Assembly (NCBI RefSeq): GCF_014649755.1
Contig: NZ_BMTQ01000002.1
Coordinates: 138,761-202,760, forward strand
Direction of reading: 5' to 3'
DNA length: 64,000 nt
From: Streptomyces litmocidini
GTDB taxonomy: Bacteria > Actinomycetota > Actinomycetes > Streptomycetales > Streptomycetaceae
Part shown: positions 7,966 through 16,252 of the stretch, piece by piece
How the letters are laid out: every line of letters begins with the position of its first letter
How positions within the stretch are numbered: the first letter of the stretch is position 1
The notes under the pieces: generated by a model
What the model was told of the DNA's origin: nothing
The model's database searches: none
What the model saw: the letters and a program-made list of their open reading frames with translations, nothing else
Translations under genes and position numbers: made by a program

Positions 7966-8016
7966 GCCACGGCCGGGGCGTGACGGAGCGCCGTCGGGCC
8001 GTGGCCGGGCTCCGTC
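7966..8016 (+). terminator. probable terminator after the phosphodiesterase gene
   Basis: GCCACGGCC (7966-7974) pairs with 7997-8005, and GACGGAGC (7982-7989) pairs with GCTCCGTC (8009-8016). These give two alternative overlapping hairpins soon after the stop at 7939. The rest of the 263-bp spacer to 8203 shows no gene. Confidence 0.5.
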
Positions 8017-8202
8017 GGGGCCTCTCTCCCGTCACTCGTTCCCCATGCGCCACAGAGGACAACAGCCCTCACGGGGCGCGCCCCGGCGCGTTCCACGCGT
8101 ACGCGATCGTCACGAGTGCCTCATCCCACACGGATTGGCCGGTTTCCGGTCCAGGCCATTGGGGCATCCACACCGTGGCGTGGGGCAAAGGAGGTCTCGG
8201 GG

Positions 8203-8718
8203 GTGGCGTTGGTGGTGGCACAGGAGGTGCCCACGTCGTCGAGCATGGCCGTACCCCATGGTCCTGCGGGCGTGGGTGAGGCGCGACACCGGATGCGGGA
8301 CGAGCTGTACCGCAGCGGGGTGGCCGAATCGGTCGTCGACGACGCGGTGCTGATCCTTTCCGAACTGCTCAGCAATGCCTGTCGCTACGGCAGGCCGCTG
8401 AACCACGCGGAGCGGGGCGAGGGCGACGTGCGGGCGGCCTGGCGGGTCGACCCGGGGGGCGGCCTGCGGGTCGAGGTGACCGACGGGGGTGGTCCCACAC
8501 GGCCCGTTCCATCGACGCCCTCGGTCACCGCACGGGGCGGCCGCGGGCTGAACATCATCGGGGCCCTGGCCCGGGACTGGGGCGTACGGGACAGCGCGAC
8601 CGGTGAGGTCACCGTCTGGGTGGTCGTCACCGAGGGACACCGCCGCGAGGACTTCGCCGCGCGCGTCGGCGGCGGCTCGGGCTTCGACTTCCTCGACGCG
8701 TACGACGATCTGGACTGA
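8203..8718 (+). CDS. ATP-binding protein, anti-sigma/SpoIIAB type
   Basis: A 171-residue GHKL (HATPase_c_2) protein. Motifs are the N box ELLSNACRYG (Glu54, Asn58), the G1 box VTDGGG (Asp94) and the G2 box ARGGRGLNIIG. Streptomycetes have dozens of such RsbW-like proteins, acting as anti-sigma-factor kinases or developmental switches. No sigma factor or antagonist lies next to it, so the partner is unknown. I chose GTG at 8203 because a near-ideal AAAGGAGG lies 8 bases upstream; the frame also opens earlier at 8116. A repeat-rich tail and a hairpin follow the gene. Confidence 0.85.
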   Translation: MALVVAQEVPTSSSMAVPHGPAGVGEARHRMRDELYRSGVAESVVDDAVLILSELLSNACRYGRPLNHAERGEGDVRAAWRVDPGGGLRVEVTDGGGPTRPVPSTPSVTARGGRGLNIIGALARDWGVRDSATGEVTVWVVVTEGHRREDFAARVGGGSGFDFLDAYDDLD

Positions 8719-8730
8719 CTCCACGCGTAC

Positions 8731-8766
8731 GGCGGTCCGGACCGGAGCGCGTTCTCCCGGACCGCC
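8731..8766 (+). terminator. terminator after the ATP-binding protein gene
   Basis: GGCGGTCCGG (8731-8740) pairs with CCGGACCGCC (8757-8766), 13 bases after the stop. Parts of this hairpin recur imperfectly to about 8850 (ACGCGTACGGCGGTCCGGACC near 8723 and a close copy near 8824). Confidence 0.65.
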
Positions 8767-9007
8767 TGCGACGGCCGGACCGGAGCGCGGTCCTCCGGAG
8801 CGCCTGCGACGGCCAAACCGGACCGCGTACGGCGGTCCGGACCGAGGGCCGGCGGGCGGGAAGGCGGTGGCGGGCGCGGCCGTCCGGTGGTGCCCGTCGG
8901 GGCCGTCGTGCCGCCCCGCCTGAGCGGCGCCGGAGCCCGGTGCGGCTAGGCTCGCGCCCGATACAGCACCGCACACAGCACAGCCGCGATCGGGAGAAAG
9001 CCACACC

Positions 9008-9985
9008 ATGGCCAAGAAGCGCCCCCAGACGAAGGCCGGCAAGACCGGCCAGGCCCAGGTCACGAGCGGGGAGATCCCGGTCGTCGGCGCGCGCGAGCCG
9101 TGCCCGTGCGGTTCGGGCCGCCGCTACAAGGCGTGTCACGGCCGGGCCGCCGCGCACGCCGTGACCGAGCTCGTCCAGCGCCCCTTCGAGGGGCTTCCCG
9201 GCGAGTGCGACTGGGTCGCGCTGCGCGAGCTGGTGCCGGCCGCCACCGTGCCGCTCACCCTGAAGGACGGGCTGCCGGAGGGCGTGCCGTCGGTGACGCT
9301 CGCGACCGTGCTGCCGATGGCGTGGCCGGCGCTCCGCCGCGACGACGGCTCCGTCCTGCTCGCCCTGCAGAACGACTCCACCTCCGGCGACCTGGCCCGC
9401 GACCTCGCCGACACCCTCCAGCGCGCCCTGGAGACGGAGCCGGGCACCCCGGTCCCCGCGCGCCGCGTGCCGGCCGAGGGCCCGCGCCTGCAGGATCTGC
9501 TCAACGCGGACGCCCCGTTCGTCCCGGAGGTCCACTCGGGCTTCGAGTTCTGGATCCCGCAGTCCGCGGACGGCGCGGACCCGGAGGTCGCGGCCTCCCT
9601 GGAGCGGGCCAACGCGGCCGCGATCCCGACCGTGAAGCTGACGAGCGTCGACTCCGCGTACTGGTGCGAGGTTCCGGACAAGAACCACCTCCGCTGGGTC
9701 ATGCCGCACCCGGAGGAGAAGCTCCTCGACGCGCTCGCCCGCCTCCACGCCGGCGAGGGCACCTCGCTCGGCGCGGACACCCGGCTCGTCGGGTCCTTCC
9801 GCGCCCACGGTCTGATGGTGCCGGTGTGGGACCTGCCGTCCTCGATGACCGCCGAGGACTGCGAGAAGCCGGCGGCCGAGTTCGCCGAGCGGCTGGCCGC
9901 GGCGCTCGCCTCGGACGCCCCGCTGACGGCGGAGGAGCGCCGGGCGCGCGGCGGCCTCACGAACCGTCAGGTGACTCTCAGCTGA
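9008..9985 (+). CDS. SEC-C zinc-motif protein (DUF5926 type)
   Basis: A 325-residue protein with a basic N-terminus (MAKKRPQTKAGKTG) and a SEC-C zinc motif, CPCGSGRRYKACH, at residues 32-44, as at the tail of SecA. The rest (about 50-325) is an actinobacterial domain of unknown function, recognised by LVQRPFEGLPGECDWVALRELVPAA and the C-terminal ARGGLTNRQVTLS. It is probably cytosolic. ATG at 9008 follows GGGAGAAAG. It is monocistronic, flanked by the structured region at 10014-10170. A role in translation or secretion-linked quality control is often guessed from SEC-C but nothing here proves it. Confidence 0.88.
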   Translation: MAKKRPQTKAGKTGQAQVTSGEIPVVGAREPCPCGSGRRYKACHGRAAAHAVTELVQRPFEGLPGECDWVALRELVPAATVPLTLKDGLPEGVPSVTLATVLPMAWPALRRDDGSVLLALQNDSTSGDLARDLADTLQRALETEPGTPVPARRVPAEGPRLQDLLNADAPFVPEVHSGFEFWIPQSADGADPEVAASLERANAAAIPTVKLTSVDSAYWCEVPDKNHLRWVMPHPEEKLLDALARLHAGEGTSLGADTRLVGSFRAHGLMVPVWDLPSSMTAEDCEKPAAEFAERLAAALASDAPLTAEERRARGGLTNRQVTLS

Positions 9986-10013
9986 TACCCCAGGCGGTAC
10001 CGGTGACAGGCAG

Positions 10014-10027
10014 ACCGACCGGTCGGT
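10014..10027. promoter_or_regulatory. perfect 14-bp palindrome (operator-like)
   Basis: ACCGACCGGTCGGT reads the same on both strands and lies just upstream of the three-hairpin RNA candidate. Length and symmetry fit a dimeric repressor site (TetR-like), and it could control that transcript. No regulator is assigned. Confidence 0.4.
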
Positions 10028-10051
10028 GACCTCCGCCACAAAGTGGGTCCC

Positions 10052-10170
10052 CGGACGGATAATTCCCTGTCCGAATAACCGAGATCGAATTTGCGAACAG
10101 CAGATCTCTTGTTACCGTTCTTGGAGCCCGGTCGCTGGTGCATCCCCCGTCGCCAGCGACCGGGCCTTTC
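10052..10170 (+). ncRNA. candidate small RNA: three hairpins ending in an intrinsic terminator
   Basis: Three successive inverted repeats lie on the plus strand: CGGAC/GTCCG at 10052-10073, GAGATC/GATCTC at 10081-10108, and a 13-bp terminator stem 10126-10138/10153-10165 followed by CTTT. The segment is clearly richer in A+T than its neighbours and has no coding frame. It lies between the SEC-C gene (ends 9985) and a convergent gene. It could be only the 3' untranslated tail and terminator of the SEC-C gene, or an independent or processed small RNA. No convincing -35/-10 pair was found. Confidence 0.45.
10126..10165 (+). terminator. intrinsic terminator
   Basis: GCCCGGTCGCTGG pairs perfectly with CCAGCGACCGGGC over 13 bp, followed by CTTTCC. 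It ends whatever transcript crosses 10050-10125 and separates it from the convergent gene at 10207. Confidence 0.9.
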
Positions 10171-10206
10171 CATGTCCGCTTCCGGCAGGGCCGGGGCGTC
10201 CGACGC

Positions 10207-10818
10207 TCAACTTCCTTCTTCGTCCGCCGTGTTGCTCCCCGCCCGGAGCAGCAGCGGAGTCGTGTCCCTCTCGCCCGCTCCCGCCAATTCCGCGACCGCC
10301 GTATACGCCGTGACCGCGCCGCGAGCGCGCTCCCTCGGCGTTTCGCACGTCCCCGGTTCGTCCTGCGCCGGGACCGGGCAGCTCACTTGCACGGTCCGTC
10401 CGCCGGGACCCATGAGGGTCAGAAACGCGTCGAACCGCCGGCTCGTGGCGTTCCGGTAGTACGTACGCGCCCAGACCTCTCCCTCCTCCCCCAGGACGCA
10501 GGTCTGCGCCTCGGCCCCCTCCGGAGAGGCGAGTTCCGGCCCGCACCGCGTGACGCGCTCGGGAGCCGCGGGAGCCGCCGGGACCACGGGGGCCGCGGCG
10601 GGAGCGGCGGAGGCGGGGCCGGAGGCGGCGGAGTCCGGCGTACGGGGTCCCAGGCCGAGCCCCCCGAGCAGGTCCCCGGGCTTCGCGTCCCCCTCGGCGC
10701 TCGCGCCGGCCGGCCGTACGGGATGCCCCGTCGGCCTCGCCGTCGCGACGAGGGGCAGCAGGACGGCGACCGTGACGGCGGTCCCGAGTCCGACCACGCG
10801 GAGGTTCACCGGGCTCAT
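10207..10818 (-). CDS. small exported or membrane-anchored protein of unknown function
   Basis: A 203-residue protein with one hydrophobic N-terminal helix (VVGLGTAVTVAVLLPLVATA, residues about 8-27), acting as signal peptide or anchor. A Pro/Ala/Gly-rich linker to about residue 90 follows. The compact C-terminal part has three or four cysteines (TRCGPELASP, AQTCVLGEEGEVWARTYYRN, VQVSCPVPAQDEPGTCETP) and could be a disulfide-linked extracytoplasmic domain. I do not recognise the family. ATG at 10818 has a purine-rich GGAGCAGG region upstream. Three GGAGATC-type direct repeats (about 10846-10867) lie upstream of it and may be operator half-sites. Confidence 0.7.
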   Translation of the reverse strand: MSPVNLRVVGLGTAVTVAVLLPLVATARPTGHPVRPAGASAEGDAKPGDLLGGLGLGPRTPDSAASGPASAAPAAAPVVPAAPAAPERVTRCGPELASPEGAEAQTCVLGEEGEVWARTYYRNATSRRFDAFLTLMGPGGRTVQVSCPVPAQDEPGTCETPRERARGAVTAYTAVAELAGAGERDTTPLLLRAGSNTADEEGS

Positions 10819-10946
10819 GGGACCCACCTGCTCCTGCTCGGCTGGAGATCCGGAGATCTGGAGATCTTGGACGGTGGGGCGAACATAGCGGCGGGATCGG
10901 GGCGCGCGGCCGGCCGCGCGCCCGTTTCCCCTGCAAGTCGGACCGG

Positions 10947-10976
10947 GACGCACCCGTTCGGGTGAACGGGTGCGTC
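10947..10976 (-). terminator. terminator after the prim-pol domain gene
   Basis: GACGCACCCGTTC and GAACGGGTGCGTC pair perfectly over 13 bp with a GGGT loop, starting 9 bases beyond the stop at 10985 on the minus strand. Confidence 0.8.
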
Positions 10977-10984
10977 CACCGGGT

Positions 10985-11665
10985 TCAGTACGCCAGCCTG
11001 CTCCCGCCGCCCGGCGTGCTCGTGCCGGCCTCGACCAGGGCGTCGACCACCGCCTCCACGTCGGGCAGCCACGGCCGGGCCGAGCCGGCGAGCGGCGCCC
11101 GCTCCCAGCGGACCTGTCCGGTCCCCACGGCCGACGGCGGGAGCGGCAGGTAGCCGCCCTCGCCGTGGAACCGCAGGGAGCTGGGCACGCTGTCCTTCGC
11201 GTACAGCAGCTCCCCCAGCCGTTCGAGGCCGTACGGGGCGACGAGGAGGGACCACCGGGTCGGGGTCGCCACCACCGGGCCGAGCCGCATGCCCGTCGCG
11301 TCGAGCGCGGCGAGGGCCCGCGCGCCGGCCACCGCCGGGAGGCTGACCGCGCAGGGCGCGGCGCCGCCGGTGGCGAGGAGCACCGGGGCGTCCGGGCGCC
11401 GGGTCCACCACCAGCGGACCATGCGCTCGTCCGTGGTGGCCGCCAGCAGCCCGGGGTCGTAGGGGTGCGCGCCGGGCACCACGCAGTCGGGGTCGGGGCA
11501 GGAGCAGGCCACTCCCGTGGCCGTACGGGTCGTCGCTCTCAGGCCCGCGCCCGGCAGGACGGGCCAGTTCCACCCGACCGCGAAGGTGACCGCGGCGTCG
11601 AGCCGGGCGGTCCTCTCCTTGCGCCGGAACCGGAGCCCGCGTCGCCTTCCGAGGATCTCGCGCAT
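10985..11665 (-). CDS. prim-pol domain protein (bifunctional DNA primase/polymerase N-terminal type)
   Basis: A 226-residue protein matching the N-terminal prim-pol-like domain of actinobacterial primase/polymerase proteins: AVTFAVGWNWPVLPGAGLR, CSCPDPDCVVPGAHPYDPGLLAATTD with a Cys-rich loop, and VRWWWTRRPDAPVLLATG. Streptomyces genomes hold many such stand-alone domains, whose enzymatic activity is mostly untested. No helicase or primase C-terminal domain is attached, and I do not see a complete catalytic DxD/His set, so it may be regulatory rather than a polymerase. ATG at 11665 has AAGGA upstream; a GTG at 11701 would add 12 residues without a ribosome site. It is divergent from the phosphatase gene. 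Confidence 0.8.
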   Translation of the reverse strand: MREILGRRRGLRFRRKERTARLDAAVTFAVGWNWPVLPGAGLRATTRTATGVACSCPDPDCVVPGAHPYDPGLLAATTDERMVRWWWTRRPDAPVLLATGGAAPCAVSLPAVAGARALAALDATGMRLGPVVATPTRWSLLVAPYGLERLGELLYAKDSVPSSLRFHGEGGYLPLPPSAVGTGQVRWERAPLAGSARPWLPDVEAVVDALVEAGTSTPGGGSRLAY

Positions 11666-12223
11666 GAGCGCTCGTTCCTTTCCGTTGAACGCCGAATCCA
11701 CATCACACCATGTGCAGAACTCTTCACCGTGCGTATCAGCGCGTGCCGGTTCGGCGGGGTGCCGGCCCCCTGGGAAGCGGGGCGGACCGGGCCGGTGCCG
11801 GATGGATCCCGGGGGAACCGGGTGGAGCCAGGTCAGAGCCGGAGCGGGTCAGAACACGTTCCCCGCCACTCGGTGACGGGTTGCGGCCTGCGGCGGGAAA
11901 GACGCCGGGGGTCCGCGTCACGTTCCGGGGCGGTGTCAACTGCCCCTGCCTGTCACCGATTACGTACCCAGCACGCTTGGAATGACGCGCTTTCAAACGA
12001 CGCCAGTCGACCGCAAAAGGTGCACACCGGGGGCAATTTTCGGCCAACTTCCCGTGTACTTCAACCCTCTCGCACGACCTCACGGACACCACAAGTCCCG
12101 TGGGGACAATGCTGGACATCGTTCCTCTTGTGCGTGTACATGTGGATGCATCGAGCGGCTCTGATTGACATGGGGGTTTGCGATGCTTTGGCGTCAAACG
12201 CACCGGTCGGAAAGCCGACTGCC
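11666..12223. other. divergent promoter region without a gene
   Basis: The 558-bp spacer between the prim-pol gene and the PP2C gene shows no supported coding frame. The left part is G+C-rich with repeated GCCGG strings; from about 11950 it becomes richer in A+T. A TTGACA at 12165-12170 could be the -35 of a promoter reading into the phosphatase gene, which would favour the ATG at 12224 over earlier in-frame ATGs at 12140, 12146 and 12170. Confidence 0.5.
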
Positions 12224-13639
12224 ATGAGCGCCCCACACATGCCGAAAGTGGCCGGAATCGATTCCACAGCTCCCGGGCCCCCGCACACTACGTCTCCCCT
12301 CCCCGGCGTGCCCGCGGCGGCGAGCCCCGCCGACGCGGCCCTCCCGCCCGGAGCCCTGATCCAGGACCGGCTGGCCTCCTGGGTCTCCGACCTCACCACC
12401 CTCCACGAACTCACCGAGCGCCTCGTCAGGACCGCCTCCCTCGACGAGGCCCTCCGCGAGGTGCTCGGCGCCGGCGCCGCCCTCGTCGGCGCCCGCCGCG
12501 GCATGGCCGTCCTCGAACCGGCCGACGGCCGCGGCCCCACCCGCACCATCGGCCTCGGTCTCGCCCACGCCGACCTCGGCACCATCGAGACCGTCCCGCG
12601 GGGTGCCACCGGCCACGGCCGCCTCCTCGACGGCCTCCCCGACCCCGGGCACCCCGAGCGCGTCCCCGCCCCGATCGCCATCCGCGACGTCCGCACGGAG
12701 GAGGGCCTCGACCCGCGCCACCGCGAGGTCGCCGTCCGCCTCGGCTACGCCGCCAGCTACGCCCTGCCCCTCGCCACCGAGGAGGCCGGCCGGCTCGGCG
12801 CGGTCGTCTGGCTCTACGACGAGCCCGCCGAGCCCACCGACCGGCAGCGCCACCTCATCGGGCTCTACGGCCGCTTCGCCACCGAGCACCTCGCCCGGCT
12901 CCTCCAGGTCGAGCGCGCCCGCGTCCAGGTCGCCACCATCGCCGGGGAACTGCTCCCCAGCCGTCTCCCGCGCGTCCCCGGCGTCCAGCTCGCCGCCCGC
13001 CACCGCACCGGTCCGCTGGGCGGCGGCGACTGGTACGACGCGCTGCCGCTGCCCGACGGCGCCCTCGGTCTGGCCGTCGGATCCGTCTCCGGAACCGGGC
13101 CCAGCGCCCTGGCCGCCATGGGCCGGCTGCGCGCCTCCCTCCGGGCGTACGCCGTGATGGAGGGCGAGGACCCCGTCGCCGTCCTCTCCGACCTGGAGCT
13201 GCTGCTGCGGATCACCGAACCCGCCCGCTCGGCGACCGCCCTCTTCGCCTACGCCGAGCCCGCGCAGCGCCGGATCGTCCTCGCCGGCGCCGGTCACGCC
13301 CCGCCGCTGGTCCTCGGCGAGCGGCGCACCGAGTTCGTCGAGACCTCGCTGTCGGCCCCGCTCGGGATGCTCTCCTGCTGGGAGGCGCCGAGCGTGGAGC
13401 TGTCCCTGGCACCCGGAGAAACGGTGCTTCTCTACACGGACGGGCTGCTGCGGCGTACCGGCGACGCCATGGACCGGTCCTTCGCGCGGCTCCACGCGGC
13501 CGCCGCGAGCGTGCCGAGGGCGGACCGGGGCGACCCGGGCGCCGTCGCCGACCACGTCCTGCGGGCCCTGCTCCCCGAGGGCCTGGACCCGGCCGTGGAC
13601 GGCGAGGACGTGGTCCTGCTCGCCGCCCGCTTCGAGTGA
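12224..13639 (+). CDS. GAF domain plus SpoIIE-type PP2C phosphatase
   Basis: A 471-residue protein, cytosolic by prediction. A GAF domain (about 65-225) precedes a SpoIIE/RsbU-like PP2C domain (about 235-471) marked by QVATIAGELLPSRLP, GGGDWYDALPL (Asp269, Asp272), LFAYAEP, AGHAPPLVL, LLYTDGLLRR and EDVVLLAARF. Such phosphatases dephosphorylate anti-sigma antagonists and so release sigma factors. Unusually, the usual VGDV-GHG motif reads VGSVSGTG, so the expected metal-binding Asp is Ser287 and the following His is Thr; activity may be weak or lost. Several in-frame starts exist (12140-12224); I chose 12224 for its upstream GGAAAG and the possible promoter just before it. Confidence 0.85.
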   Translation: MSAPHMPKVAGIDSTAPGPPHTTSPLPGVPAAASPADAALPPGALIQDRLASWVSDLTTLHELTERLVRTASLDEALREVLGAGAALVGARRGMAVLEPADGRGPTRTIGLGLAHADLGTIETVPRGATGHGRLLDGLPDPGHPERVPAPIAIRDVRTEEGLDPRHREVAVRLGYAASYALPLATEEAGRLGAVVWLYDEPAEPTDRQRHLIGLYGRFATEHLARLLQVERARVQVATIAGELLPSRLPRVPGVQLAARHRTGPLGGGDWYDALPLPDGALGLAVGSVSGTGPSALAAMGRLRASLRAYAVMEGEDPVAVLSDLELLLRITEPARSATALFAYAEPAQRRIVLAGAGHAPPLVLGERRTEFVETSLSAPLGMLSCWEAPSVELSLAPGETVLLYTDGLLRRTGDAMDRSFARLHAAAASVPRADRGDPGAVADHVLRALLPEGLDPAVDGEDVVLLAARFE

Positions 13640-13787
13640 GCCCCGCCGCCCGTTCCGGGTGGGGCACCCGCCCGCTCCGAGTGACCGGAATGTGACGCTC
13701 CGGTAATGGGTCTTCCGGCCCTGGGCCCCCTTCCGCACGACCGTACGATGGTGGGGGTTCAGTGTCGTACCAAGAGGAGGCAGACCC

Positions 13788-15254
13788 GTGGCCGAGGAGC
13801 TCACCCCGGAGACCCCGGAAGAGACCGAGACCGAAGAGCAGCCGATCAAGCAGCGCAAGAACGGGCTGTACGGGGGCGTGTCCGACGAGCTCGCCGAGAA
13901 CATGCGGTCCGGCTGGGCCGACACCGAGCTGCACGACCTCGCGCCGATCGCGCAGGCCGACAAGACCGCCGCGCGCCGCGCCGCGCTCTCCGCCCGCTTC
14001 CCGGGCGAGCGCCTGGTGATCCCCGCCGGAAAGCTGAAGACCCGGTCGAACGACACCGAGTACGCCTTCCGCGCCTCCACCGAGTACGCGTACCTCACCG
14101 GCGACCAGACGCAGGACGGCGTCCTCGTCCTGGAGCCCACCGCCGGCGGCCACGAGGCCACGATCTACCTGCTGCCGCGCTCGAACCGCGAGAACGGCGA
14201 GTTCTGGCTCGACGGCCAGGGCGAGCTGTGGGTCGGCCGCCGCCACTCCCTCGCCGAGGCCGAGCAGCTCCTCGGCATCCCGGCGAAGGACGTCCGCGAA
14301 CTCGCCGACGCCCTCAAGGAGGCCACCGGCCCCGTCCGCGCCGTCCGCGGCCACGACGCCGGCATCGAGGCCGCGCTGACCGACAAGGTCACCGCCGAGC
14401 GCGACGAAGAGCTGCGCGTGTACCTCTCCGAGGCCCGCCTCATCAAGGACTCCTTCGAGATCGCCGAGCTGGAGAAGGCCTGCGCCTCCACCGCCCGCGG
14501 CTTCGAGGACGTCGTCAAGGTCCTCGACAAGGCCGAGGCCACCAGCGAGCGCTACATCGAGGGCACGTTCTTCCTGCGCGCCCGCGTCGAGGGCAACGAC
14601 ATCGGTTACGGCTCCATCTGCGCCGCCGGCCCGCACGCCACCACCCTGCACTGGGTCCGCAACGACGGCGACGTCCGCTCCGGCGACCTGCTGCTGCTCG
14701 ACGCCGGCGTCGAGACGAACGAGCTCTACACCGCCGACATCACCCGCACCCTGCCGATCAACGGCCGGTACACCGAGATCCAGCGCAAGATCTACGACGC
14801 CGTGTACGAGGCCCAGGAGGCCGGCATCGCCGCGGTGAAGCCCGGCGCCGCCTACCGCGACTTCCACGACGCCGCCCAGCGCGTCCTCGCCGAGAAGCTC
14901 GTCGAGTGGGGCCTCGTCGAGGGCCCGGTCGACCGCGTCCTGGAGCTCGGCCTCCAGCGCCGCTGGACCCTGCACGGCACCGGCCACATGCTCGGCATGG
15001 ACGTCCACGACTGCGCCGCCGCGCGCACCGAGATGTACGTCGACACCACGCTGGAGCCGGGCATGTGCCTGACCGTCGAGCCCGGCCTGTACTTCCAGGC
15101 CGACGACCTGACCGTGCCCGAGGAGTACCGCGGCATCGGCGTCCGGATCGAGGACGACATCCTCGTCACCGAGGACGGCAACCGGAACCTCTCGGAGGCG
15201 CTGCCCCGCCGCGCCGACGAGGTCGAGGCGTGGATGGCCGCGCTGAAGGGCTGA
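13788..15254 (+). CDS. pepP: Xaa-Pro aminopeptidase (aminopeptidase P, M24B)
   Basis: A 488-residue aminopeptidase P that removes N-terminal residues preceding proline, using two metal ions in a pita-bread fold. The N-terminal control domain (about 60-215) precedes the catalytic domain, with ligands in LLLDAGVETNELYTADITRT (two Asp), HGTGHMLGMDVHD (His), TVEPGLY (Glu) and GVRIEDD (Glu). The first 30 residues are acidic (ETPEETETEEQ) and probably disordered. GTG at 13788 has AAGAGGAGG upstream. It is monocistronic and followed by a strong hairpin. Confidence 0.94.
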   Translation: MAEELTPETPEETETEEQPIKQRKNGLYGGVSDELAENMRSGWADTELHDLAPIAQADKTAARRAALSARFPGERLVIPAGKLKTRSNDTEYAFRASTEYAYLTGDQTQDGVLVLEPTAGGHEATIYLLPRSNRENGEFWLDGQGELWVGRRHSLAEAEQLLGIPAKDVRELADALKEATGPVRAVRGHDAGIEAALTDKVTAERDEELRVYLSEARLIKDSFEIAELEKACASTARGFEDVVKVLDKAEATSERYIEGTFFLRARVEGNDIGYGSICAAGPHATTLHWVRNDGDVRSGDLLLLDAGVETNELYTADITRTLPINGRYTEIQRKIYDAVYEAQEAGIAAVKPGAAYRDFHDAAQRVLAEKLVEWGLVEGPVDRVLELGLQRRWTLHGTGHMLGMDVHDCAAARTEMYVDTTLEPGMCLTVEPGLYFQADDLTVPEEYRGIGVRIEDDILVTEDGNRNLSEALPRRADEVEAWMAALKG

Positions 15255-15277
15255 GATCCGCGTACGTTGGAACCGAA

Positions 15278-15307
15278 GGGCCTCCGCCGACCGACCGGCG
15301 GAGGCCC
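15278..15307. terminator. bidirectional terminator between convergent genes
   Basis: GGGCCTCCGCCG (15278-15289) pairs perfectly with CGGCGGAGGCCC (15296-15307), followed by TTCT on the plus strand. It lies between the aminopeptidase gene (ends 15254) and the minus-strand ATP-binding gene (ends 15330). Confidence 0.9.
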
Positions 15308-15329
15308 TTCTCCGTCCCCCGGGAGGGAC

Positions 15330-15776
15330 TCACGCCATCAGCAGCGACGGACTGTCCCGCCACTTCAGGATCTTGTCGAAGCTGACCACGGCGCCGCCCC
15401 GGCCCGAACGGTTGCCGAACTGCACGTGATCGGACAGCTCCTCGATCAGCCGCATCCCCCGGCCGTGCTCGGCCTCCTCCGCCGGGACGGCCGGCACCCC
15501 GGCGCCGGGGAAGCCCGGGCCCGAGTCCGCCACCTCGATCCGGCACGTCTCGCCGTCCAGGTACGCCGTCACCCGGTACGCACCGCCCGGCGCCCGGGGG
15601 CCGGCTCCGCCGCCGTGCTCGACGGCGTTGGCGCACGCCTCGGTCAGCGCGACCGACAACTCGTACGACACGTCGGGATCGACACCCGCCGTCTCCATCG
15701 TGCCCAGCAGAAGCCTTCGCGCGAGCGGCACGCTCGCGGCCTCGCGCCGCAGATGGAGTGACCACCAGATGCTCAT
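15330..15776 (-). CDS. ATP-binding protein, anti-sigma/SpoIIAB type
   Basis: A 148-residue GHKL protein, a minimal RsbW-like kinase domain. It contains the N box LTEACANAVEHG, the G1 box VADSGPGFPG and the G2 box EHGRGMRLIEEL, then a C-terminal GGAVVSFDKILKW strand. It probably phosphorylates or binds an anti-anti-sigma factor; no partner is adjacent, although the PP2C phosphatase at 12224 acts in the same kind of switch. ATG at 15776 has GGGAGG upstream. It shares the hairpin at 15278 with the convergent aminopeptidase gene. Confidence 0.88.
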   Translation of the reverse strand: MSIWWSLHLRREAASVPLARRLLLGTMETAGVDPDVSYELSVALTEACANAVEHGGGAGPRAPGGAYRVTAYLDGETCRIEVADSGPGFPGAGVPAVPAEEAEHGRGMRLIEELSDHVQFGNRSGRGGAVVSFDKILKWRDSPSLLMA

Positions 15777-15937
15777 GCTCCAGCCTCCCGGCAGCGGCTC
15801 GACATACCGATACCTATTGCCGGAGCGGACGCTCCGTAAGCGCCCGGAGGCGACAAGAGCGCTCGTTCGGCGGATGCACCGGGCGGGGGCGCCGGTGTAT
15901 GTCGCCCCGGCGCGTCACCCCGATGCCCCCGCCCGAC

Positions 15938-16168
15938 GGCTCGGCGGTCGGCTTCGGGGCCGGCTCGGCGGTCGGCTTCGGGGCCGGCTCGGCGGTCGGC
16001 TTCGGGGCCGACTCGGCGGTCGGCTTCGGGGCCGACTCGGCGGTCGGCTTCGGGGCCGACTCGGCGGTCGGCTCGTCCGTCGGCTCCGTGGCCGGCTCGC
16101 CCGTCGGCTCCGGGGCCGGCTCGCCCGTCGGCTCCGTGGCCGGCTCGACGGCCGGTTCGACGGTCGGG
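15938..16168. repeat. 24-bp tandem repeat array
   Basis: Five near-identical 24-mers (starts 15938, 15962, 15986, 16010, 16034; core GGCTCGGCGGTCGGCTTC) are followed by four or five diverged copies to 16168. The period is a multiple of three. One plus frame reads SAVGFGAG units and one minus frame reads EPAPKPTA units, both fully G/C at third positions. I cannot show that either is translated. The array fills most of the 476-bp spacer between two divergent genes. Confidence 0.8.
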
Positions 16169-16252
16169 GTATCTCGTCGCGAAGGCGCCCAAGAACGACC
16201 TTCCGGACCTGCCTCATGGAGACGGCACGCGTGGTGCGATGATGGGGCCGCC

